Both the position numbers and the translations under genes were made by a program. From Prevotella sp. CAG:1092 (GTDB lineage: Bacteria; Bacteroidota; Bacteroidia; Bacteroidales; Bacteroidaceae), in NCBI GenBank assembly GCA_000436915.1, contig HF994027.1, forward strand, positions 1 to 8,737: 8,737 nucleotides of DNA, in the 5' to 3' direction. The notes below the pieces were generated by a model. That model ran no database searches. It was given only the letters and a program-made list of their open reading frames with translations, and was not told the origin of the DNA. Shown here piece after piece: positions 1-7,100 of the stretch (the stretch's first letter is position 1; every line of letters starts with the position of its first letter).

Positions 1-160
1 TGTAAAGGCTGTTAAGGAGGCTTGTGGTCTTGGCTTGAAGGAAGCTAAGGATTTGGTAGACGGCGCTCCTGCTAAGATCAAGGAAGGCATCTCTAAGGAC
101 GAGGCTGAGAACTTGAAGAAGGCTATCGAGGAGGCTGGTGCCAAGATCGAGATTAAGTAA
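1..160 (+). CDS. rplL: 50S ribosomal protein L7/L12, 3' end (partial)
   Basis: This is the C-terminal part of the L7/L12 stalk protein, whose C-terminal domain recruits and stimulates the translational GTPases (EF-Tu, EF-G, IF2, RF3) at the ribosome. Reading starts at base 2 and gives 52 residues before a TAA at 158-160; the start lies outside the window. The segment carries the hallmark GLGLKEAKDLV motif, followed by an alanine- and lysine-rich helical stretch (SKDEAENLKKAIEEAGAK) and a short beta-strand ending in KIEIK. It is collinear with the end of E. coli L7/L12, with a Cys in place of the Thr before the GLGLKEAK motif. The full protein is usually about 120-125 residues, so a little under half is visible. 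Its position directly upstream of rpoB is the standard bacterial gene order. Identification is secure; only the truncation by the window edge limits the entry. Confidence 0.97.
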   Translation, partial: VKAVKEACGLGLKEAKDLVDGAPAKIKEGISKDEAENLKKAIEEAGAKIEIK

Positions 161-186
161 GCTTATACATTCTCATTTAGAATATT

Positions 187-230
187 GGTTAGGATTTGCC
201 CAGTCGGTGAGTCCTAACCTTTTCTTTTCT
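187..230 (+). terminator. Terminator-like hairpin (putative attenuator) between rplL and rpoB
   Basis: Bases 187-200 can pair with 206-219 as a 14-bp stem containing three G-U wobbles (195/211, 197/209, 198/208), closed by the five-base loop CAGTC. The tract TTTTCTTTTCT follows immediately at 220-230. A stable stem plus a U-rich tract is the form of a Rho-independent terminator, although the tract is interrupted by C. It lies 26 nt after the rplL stop and 91 nt before the rpoB start, and I see no good new promoter between it and rpoB, so partial readthrough is more likely than a full stop. The E. coli rplL-rpoB spacer holds a known partial terminator that sets the ratio of ribosomal protein to polymerase output. 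A similar role here is an inference from position and shape. Confidence 0.72.
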
Positions 231-232
231 CT

Positions 233-259
233 AAGCTCGTCGATTTACCGACAGCTTTT
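233..259 (+). other. Second potential RNA hairpin in the rplL-rpoB spacer
   Basis: AAGCT (233-237) pairs with AGCTT (253-257) and GTCG (239-242) pairs with CGAC (249-252), giving nine base pairs with one bulged C at 238 and a six-base loop (243-248). Only two further T residues follow the stem (TTTTC overall, counting the last two paired bases), so it is a poor terminator. It could be a processing site, an mRNA-stabilising element or a pause site. AAGCT in the left arm can alternatively pair with AGCTT just after the rplL stop (160-164). The pairing is visible in the sequence; any function is unproven. Confidence 0.4.
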
Positions 260-261
260 CT

Positions 262-300
262 TCATGCCACATAGTTTTTAGGCATGATGTCTTTTCATCA
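262..300 (+). other. Third hairpin with a mutually exclusive alternative fold, in the rpoB leader
   Basis: TCATGCC (262-268) pairs with GGCATGA (281-287) as a perfect 7-bp stem with a 12-base loop. TGATG (285-289) can instead pair with CATCA (296-300) around a six-base loop. The two stems share bases 285-287, so they cannot form fully together. The region lies 22-60 nt upstream of the rpoB ATG and would be in its 5' leader. No ligand-binding riboswitch family is recognisable. Switching between the two folds is an inference from overlapping complementarity, and the stems are short enough to arise by chance. Confidence 0.3.
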
Positions 301-321
301 AGACCAATTTTATTAGTTTTT

Positions 322-3300
322 ATGGCTACAAAGATAATCGATAATAGAGTAAATTTTGCCAGCGTTCACAATCCGTACCCATATCCGGATTTCCTCGATG
401 TGCAGTTGAAGTCATTCCGCGACTTCCTTCAGTTGGATACTCCCCCCGAGGAACGCAAGAACGACGGTCTGTATAAGGTGTTCTCAGAGAATTTCCCTAT
501 AACAGACACGCGTAATAACTTCGTGCTTGAGTTCCTTGACTACTATATTGACCCTCCTCGTTATAGCATCGATGAGTGCTTGGAGAGAGGACTTACATAT
601 AGTGTTCCATTGAAGGCTAAGATGAAGCTGTATTGTACTGACCCTGATCATGAGGATTTCGGTACTGTTATCCAGGATGTTTTCTTGGGTACTATTCCTT
701 ACATGACCAGCAATGGTACATTTGTAATCAATGGTGCAGAGCGTGTCGTAGTGGCTCAGTTGCATCGTTCTCCTGGTGTATTCTTTAGCCAGGGTGTTCA
801 TGCTAACGGTACTGTTCTCTACAGTGCGCGTATCATTCCTTTCAAGGGTTCTTGGATTGAGTTTGCAACCGACATCAACAATGTGATGTATGCCTATATC
901 GATCGTAAGAAGAAGTTGCCTGTTACAACTCTTCTCCGTGCTATCGGCTTTGAGAGCGATAAGGACATTCTTCGCATATTCGACTTGGCAGAGGAAGTTA
1001 AGGTTAACAAGAAGAACCTTAAGGATGCCATCGGTAAGCGTCTTGCTGCTCGTGTATTGAAGAGCTGGAATGAAGACTTCGTTGATGAGGATACTGGTGA
1101 AGTAGTATCTATTGAGCGTAACGAGGTTGTTATGGAGCGCGAAACCGAGATTACTGAGGATAACGTTACTGATATCCTTGAGAGCGGTGCTTCTACAATC
1201 CTTCTTCATAAGGATGCAGAGGCTGCTAACAAGTTTACCATTATCTTCAACACTCTTGCTAAGGACCCAAGCAACTCTGAGAAAGAGGCTGTTACTTATA
1301 TCTATCGTCAGCTCCGTAATGCTGACCCTGCAGATGATGCAAGTGCTCGTGAAGTATTCCAGAACTTGTTCTTCTCAGACAAGAGATATGACCTTGGTGA
1401 GGTTGGTCGCTACCGTATCAACAAGAAGCTCGGTTTGGATACAGATATGGATGTACGCGTTCTTACACGTGACGACATTATAGAGATTATCAAGTATCTC
1501 ATCCAGCTCGTTAACTCTAACGCTACTGTCGACGATATCGACCACTTGTCAAACCGTCGTGTTCGTACCGTTGGTGAGCAGTTGGCAAACCAGTTCTCTG
1601 TAGGTCTTGCTCGTATGAGCCGCACTATCCGTGAGCGTATGAACGTACGTGACAATGAGGTGTTCACACCAACAGACCTTATCAACGCCAAGACTATTTC
1701 AAGCGTTATTAATACCTTCTTTGGTACCAACCCGCTTTCACAGTTCATGGACCAGACCAACCCACTTGCTGAGGTAACTCACAAGCGTCGTCTGTCTGCC
1801 CTCGGTCCTGGTGGTCTTTCGCGTGAGCGTGCAGGTTTCGAGGTTCGTGACGTTCACTATACACACTATGGTCGTCTTTGTCCTATTGAGAGTCCTGAAG
1901 GACCTAACATCGGTCTTATATCTTCTCTCTGTGTATATGCTACTATCAACGAGCTCGGCTTTATCTCTACTCCATATCGTAAGGTTACAAATGGTGTAGT
2001 TGATATGGACAACAAGGATGTTGTATACCTCACCGCAGAGGAGGAGGAAAACCACATCATCGGTCAGGGTAATGCTCCATTGAACGAGGATGGTACATTC
2101 ATTCGCAAGGTCGTTAAGTGCCGTCAGGATGCTGACTTCCCTGTAGTTCCTCCTACAGATGTTGATTTGATGGACGTTGCTCCACAGCAGATTGCTTCTG
2201 TATCAGCAGGACTTATCCCATTCCTCGAGCATGATGACGGTCACCGTGCATTGATGGGATGTAACATGATGCGTCAGGCAGTACCATTGCTCCATAATGA
2301 TGCTCCTATCGTTGGTACCGGACTCGAGAAGCAGGTGTGCGAGGACTCTCGTACTATGATCACTGCTGAGGGCGAGGGTGTCATCGAATATGTAGACGCA
2401 ACAACAATCCGTATACTTTATGATCGTACTGAGGACGAGGAGTTCGTAAGCTTCGAGCCTGCCTTGAAGGAATATCGTATTCCAAAGTTCCGCCGTACGA
2501 ACCAGAATATGACCATCGACCTTCGTCCTATCTGCTCTAAGGGACAGAGAGTGAAGGCTGGTGACATCCTTACTGAGGGTTATGCAACAGAAAATGGTGA
2601 GTTGGCTCTTGGCCGCAACCTCCTCGTTGCTTACATGCCTTGGAAGGGTTACAACTATGAGGATGCTATCGTTCTTTCTGAGCGTATGGTTCGCGATGAC
2701 GTTCTTACTTCTGTTCACGTTGACGAGTATTCACTCGATGTTCGCGAAACAAAGCGTGGTATGGAAGAGTTCACAAGCGATATTCCTAACGTAAGCGAGG
2801 AAGCTACTAAGGACCTTGATGCTAATGGCGTTATCCGCGTAGGTGCTCGTGTAGAGCCAGGCGACTTGATGATTGGTAAGATTTCTCCTAAGGGAGAGAG
2901 CGATCCTTCACCAGAAGAGAAACTTCTTCGTGCAATCTTTGGTGACAAGGCTGGTGATGTTAAGGATTCTTCTTTGAAGGCCAACCCATCATTGAGCGGT
3001 ATCGTTATTGATAAGAAGATGTTCGCTCGCGCTCAGAAGACTCGTGAGTCTAAGAAGCAGGATAAGATTATCCTTGCTAAGATTGATGAGGAGTATGAAG
3101 CAAAGAACAATGACCTTAAGGATATCCTCGTTGACAAGCTTATGACTCTTACAGAGGGTAAGGTTTCACAGGGTGTTAAGGACTATACTGGTGCTGAGAT
3201 TATCACTAAGGGTACTAAGTTTACTGTTACAGCTTTGAAGAACCTCGAGTACGACGGCATTCAGTCTAATGACTGGACAGGCGACGAGCATACCGATGGT

Positions 3301-4134
3301 CTTATCTCTAAGCTCATCATGAACTACATCCGCAAGTATAAACTTTTGGATGCAGAAATGAAGCGTCGTAAGTTTGCTATCACTATCGGTGATGAACTTC
3401 CTTCAGGAATTCTTCAGATGGCTAAGGTCTACATCGCTAAGAAGCGTAAGATTGGTGTAGGTGATAAGCTTGCAGGTCGTCACGGTAACAAGGGTATCGT
3501 ATCTAAGATCGTACGTATGGAGGATATGCCATTCCTTGAGGACGGTCGTCCTGTTGACTTGGTATTGAACCCACTGGGTGTGCCTTCACGTATGAACCTT
3601 GGTCAGATTTTCGAGGCAATCCTCGGTGCTGCTGGACGTAAGCTCGGTGTTAAGTTTGCTACTCCTATCTTCGACGGTGCTAAACTCGAAGACCTCGGTG
3701 AGTGGACAGACAAGGCAGGATTGCCACACCTCTGCTCTACATATCTTTATGATGGTGAAACAGGTCAGCGTTTCGACCAGCCTGCTACTGTAGGTGTGAC
3801 ATACTTCCTTAAGCTCGGTCACATGGTTGAGGACAAGATGCACGCACGTTCTATCGGTCCTTACTCACTCATCACTCAGCAGCCTCTTGGAGGTAAGGCA
3901 CAGTTTGGTGGACAGCGTTTCGGAGAGATGGAAGTTTGGGCTCTTGAGGCATTTGGTGCAAGCCACGTTCTTCAGGAGGTTCTCACCATTAAGTCTGACG
4001 ATGTCGTTGGTCGTTCTAAGGCTTATGAGGCTATTGTCAAGGGCGATGCTATGCCAACACCAGGTATCCCTGAGTCTCTCAATGTGCTTTTGCATGAGCT
4101 TCGCGGTCTTGGACTAAGTATTAAACTCGATTAA
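322..4134 (+). CDS. rpoB: DNA-directed RNA polymerase subunit beta
   Basis: This is the beta subunit of RNA polymerase, which forms one pincer and half of the active-site cleft and carries the rifampicin pocket. At 1270 residues it has the usual Bacteroidetes length (E. coli 1342). Visible landmarks in order: the protrusion motif INGAERVVVAQLHRSPG (from about residue 136); the rifampicin-resistance region at about 472-495 (SQFMDQ, then THKRRLSALG); the CPIESPEGPNIGLI motif of the fork region (P and S flanking E; E. coli has T); the GDKLAGRHGNKG motif with K1049 and K1057, equivalent to the active-site lysines K1065 and K1073 of E. coli; and the C-terminal MEVWALEAFGA clamp motif. Residues about 900-1015 are a charged, lysine-rich segment at the place of the E. 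coli SI2/i9 insertion. The ATG at 322 is chosen because MATKIIDNRVNF begins the conserved family N-terminus; its upstream bases are almost pure A/T with no Shine-Dalgarno sequence, as is normal in this phylum. No frameshift or internal stop is present. It is followed after 11 nt by rpoC and is surely cotranscribed with it. Confidence 0.99.
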   Translation: MATKIIDNRVNFASVHNPYPYPDFLDVQLKSFRDFLQLDTPPEERKNDGLYKVFSENFPITDTRNNFVLEFLDYYIDPPRYSIDECLERGLTYSVPLKAKMKLYCTDPDHEDFGTVIQDVFLGTIPYMTSNGTFVINGAERVVVAQLHRSPGVFFSQGVHANGTVLYSARIIPFKGSWIEFATDINNVMYAYIDRKKKLPVTTLLRAIGFESDKDILRIFDLAEEVKVNKKNLKDAIGKRLAARVLKSWNEDFVDEDTGEVVSIERNEVVMERETEITEDNVTDILESGASTILLHKDAEAANKFTIIFNTLAKDPSNSEKEAVTYIYRQLRNADPADDASAREVFQNLFFSDKRYDLGEVGRYRINKKLGLDTDMDVRVLTRDDIIEIIKYLIQLVNSNATVDDIDHLSNRRVRTVGEQLANQFSVGLARMSRTIRERMNVRDNEVFTPTDLINAKTISSVINTFFGTNPLSQFMDQTNPLAEVTHKRRLSALGPGGLSRERAGFEVRDVHYTHYGRLCPIESPEGPNIGLISSLCVYATINELGFISTPYRKVTNGVVDMDNKDVVYLTAEEEENHIIGQGNAPLNEDGTFIRKVVKCRQDADFPVVPPTDVDLMDVAPQQIASVSAGLIPFLEHDDGHRALMGCNMMRQAVPLLHNDAPIVGTGLEKQVCEDSRTMITAEGEGVIEYVDATTIRILYDRTEDEEFVSFEPALKEYRIPKFRRTNQNMTIDLRPICSKGQRVKAGDILTEGYATENGELALGRNLLVAYMPWKGYNYEDAIVLSERMVRDDVLTSVHVDEYSLDVRETKRGMEEFTSDIPNVSEEATKDLDANGVIRVGARVEPGDLMIGKISPKGESDPSPEEKLLRAIFGDKAGDVKDSSLKANPSLSGIVIDKKMFARAQKTRESKKQDKIILAKIDEEYEAKNNDLKDILVDKLMTLTEGKVSQGVKDYTGAEIITKGTKFTVTALKNLEYDGIQSNDWTGDEHTDGLISKLIMNYIRKYKLLDAEMKRRKFAITIGDELPSGILQMAKVYIAKKRKIGVGDKLAGRHGNKGIVSKIVRMEDMPFLEDGRPVDLVLNPLGVPSRMNLGQIFEAILGAAGRKLGVKFATPIFDGAKLEDLGEWTDKAGLPHLCSTYLYDGETGQRFDQPATVGVTYFLKLGHMVEDKMHARSIGPYSLITQQPLGGKAQFGGQRFGEMEVWALEAFGASHVLQEVLTIKSDDVVGRSKAYEAIVKGDAMPTPGIPESLNVLLHELRGLGLSIKLD

Positions 4135-4145
4135 AGGAAAAGAAA
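4135..4145 (+). promoter_or_regulatory. Purine-only rpoB-rpoC junction with AGGA, possible rpoC ribosome binding site
   Basis: The whole 11-nt gap between the rpoB TAA and the rpoC ATG is purine (AGGAAAAGAAA). AGGA at 4135-4138 lies seven bases before the ATG, a workable Shine-Dalgarno distance. Bacteroidetes ribosomes generally do not rely on this interaction, so the A-rich, unstructured context or coupling to rpoB translation may matter more than the AGGA itself. The short gap favours translational coupling. Confidence 0.5.
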
Positions 4146-7100
4146 ATGGCTTTCAAAAAAGATATTAAGGTAAAGAATAATTTCACGAAGATTACCATTG
4201 GTCTCGCTTCACCACAGGAGATACAGGAAAATTCGTATGGTGAGGTTACAAAGCCTGAAACCATCAATTACCGTACCTACAAACCTGAGCGTGATGGCTT
4301 GTTCTGCGAGCGTATCTTTGGTCCTACTAAGGACTATGAGTGCGCCTGCGGTAAGTACAAGCGTATTCGCTATAAGGGCATTGTCTGCGACCGATGCGGT
4401 GTTGAGGTTACTGAGAAGAAGGTTCGTCGTGAGCGTTCTGGTCACATCGAGCTTGTTGTTCCGGTAGCTCATATCTGGTACTTCCGTTCTTTGCCTAACA
4501 AGATAGGTTATCTTCTTGGTCTTCCTACCAAGAAACTTGATGCCGTAATATACTATGAGAAGTATATCGTTATCAAGCCAGGTGCCCTTGAGGGACGTAA
4601 GGATGAAGAGGGTATTGAGGACTTGAATGGTTCTCATAAGTATGACCTCCTTTCAGAGGATGAGTATCTCGAAATCATTGATAAGAAGCTCGATCCTAAC
4701 AACGACCTCCTTGAGGATGATGATCCTAACAAGTTCATCGCTAAGATGGGTGCCGAGGCTGTTTACGACCTGTTGGCAGATTTGGATCTCGATAGCTTGA
4801 GCTATGAGCTCCGCGACCATGCTAACAACGACTCAAGCCAGCAGCGTAAGACTGAGGCTTTGAAGCGTTTACAGGTTGTAGAGGCTTTCCGTACTTCTCA
4901 GGAGACAAACCGTCCAGAGTGGATGATCATGAAGATTATCCCTGTTATCCCACCAGAGCTTCGTCCTTTGGTACCATTGGATGGTGGACGTTTTGCTACA
5001 TCCGACCTCAACGACCTCTATCGTCGTGTTATCATACGTAACAACCGTTTGAAGCGTCTTATGGAGATTAAGGCTCCTGAGGTTATCCTTCGTAACGAGA
5101 AGCGTATGTTGCAGGAAGCTGTCGACTCACTCTTCGACAACAGCCGTAAGGGTTCTGCCGTTAAGAGCGAGAGCAACCGTCCATTGAAGTCTCTCTCTGA
5201 CTCTTTGAAGGGTAAGCAGGGTCGTTTCCGTCAGAACTTGCTCGGTAAGCGTGTTGACTACTCTGGTCGTTCGGTTATCGTCGTAGGTCCTGAGCTCAAT
5301 ATGGGCGAGGTTGGTTTGCCTAAGCTTATGGCTGCCGAGCTCTATAAGCCATTCATCATCCGTAAGCTCATTGAGCGCGGTATCGTGAAGACTGTAAAGA
5401 GCGCTAAGAAGATAGTAGACCGTCGTGAGCCTGTTATCTGGGATATCCTTGAGAACGTGATGAAGGGTCATCCTGTTATGCTTAACCGTGCCCCTACACT
5501 TCACCGTTTGTCTATCCAGGCATTCCAGCCTAAGCTTATCGAGGGTAAGGCTATTCAGCTCCACCCATTGGCATGTACAGCGTTCAACGCCGACTTCGAT
5601 GGTGACCAGATGGCTGTTCACTTGCCATTGAGCAATGAGGCAATCCTTGAAACACAGGTATTGATGCTTCAGAGCCATAACATCTTGAATCCTGCTAATG
5701 GTGCTCCTATCACCGTTCCTTCACAGGATATGGTGCTCGGTTTGTACTATATCACCAAGATTCGTCCAGGTGCTAAGGGCGAGGGCTTCACATTCTATGG
5801 TCCTGAAGAGGCTATCATCGCATATAATGAAGGTCGTTGCGACCTCCACGCTTTAGTAAAGGTTATTGTCAACGACCTTGTTGATGGTAAGATAGAGAAG
5901 CGTATGGTAGAAACCTCAGTTGGTCGTGTTATCGTAAATGGTATCATTCCTGACGAGGTAGGTTTCTTCAACGATATCATCTCTAAGAAGACTCTTCGCG
6001 GTATTATCGCTGATGTTATCAAGGCTGTGGGTATGGCTCGCGCTTGTGCATTCCTCGACGGTATCAAGAACCTCGGTTATCGTATGGCTTACGTAGCAGG
6101 TCTTTCGTTCAACCTCGACGATATCATCATCCCTAAGGAGAAAGTTGAAATCGTTGATAAGGGTAACAAGGAGATTGAGGCTATCATGGACAACTATAAC
6201 ATGGGTTTCATCACCGACAAGGAGCGTTACAATCAGGTTATCGATACATGGACTCACGTTAACACCGACCTTAAGAAGACTCTGATGAAGCAGATGACAG
6301 AGGCTGACCAGGGATTTAACGCTGTATATATGATGCTTGACTCTGGTGCCCGTGGTTCTGCCGACCAGATTGCTCAGCTTGCTGGTATGCGTGGTCTTAT
6401 GGCAAAACCTCAGAAGGCTGGTGCCGAGGGTGCTCAGATTATAGAAAACCCTATCCTCTCTAACTTTAAGGAGGGTATGTCTGTGCTTGAGTACTTTATC
6501 GCATCTCACGGTGCCCGTAAGGGTCTTGCGGATACCGCGATGAAGACTGCCGATGCTGGTTACCTTACACGTCGTCTTGTTGACGTTTCTCACGACGTCA
6601 TCATTACAGAGGAAGACTGTGGTACACTCCGTGGTCTCCAGTGCACAGCCTTGAAGAATGGTGACGAGGTCATCTCTTCTCTTGGTGAGCGTATCCTCGG
6701 TCGTGTATCAGTTCATGATATTGTTGATCCTACAACTGGCGATGTTATCGTTAATGCTGGCGAGGAAATCACAGAGGATAAGGTTGCGCGTATCGAGGCT
6801 TCTCCTATCGAGAGCGTAGAAATTCGTTCGGTGCTCACTTGCGAAAGCAAGAAGGGTGTCTGCATGAAGTGTTACGGACGTAACCTTGCTACCGCTCGCA
6901 TGGTACAGCTTGGTGAAGCTGTCGGTGTCATCGCAGCTCAGGCTATTGGTGAGCCTGGTACTCAGCTTACACTTCGTACCTTCCACGCCGGTGGTGTGGC
7001 TGGTAACGCAGCAGCTAATGCCAGCATCGTAGCTAAAAACGATTCCCGAATCGAGTTTGATGAGCTTCGTACAGTTCCATTCGTAGAAAACAATGGTGAG

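Noticed and set aside
190..198. TAGGATTTG as a -7 promoter element upstream of rpoB
   Set aside because: It has one base too many between TA and TTTG, no suitable -33 element, and lies within the terminator-like stem.
272..279. TAGTTTTT as a -7 promoter element for rpoB (also at 314-321)
   Set aside because: Both lack the final G and have no convincing TTTG at the right distance; the second abuts the start codon. T-rich DNA gives such matches by chance.
484..1209. 241-codon open frame on the minus strand inside rpoB
   Set aside because: It lies fully antisense to highly conserved rpoB coding sequence, its translation resembles no family I know, and its openness follows from the biased codon use of rpoB.
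1112..1483. 123-codon open frame on the + strand in another frame of rpoB
   Set aside because: Fully inside rpoB, with a Leu/Ser/Arg-rich translation typical of a shifted frame; nothing suggests programmed frameshifting at its ends.
5916..6593. 225-codon open frame on the minus strand inside rpoC
   Set aside because: Antisense shadow of conserved rpoC sequence around the bridge helix; low-complexity Thr/Leu/Asn-rich translation and no recognisable domain or start signal.
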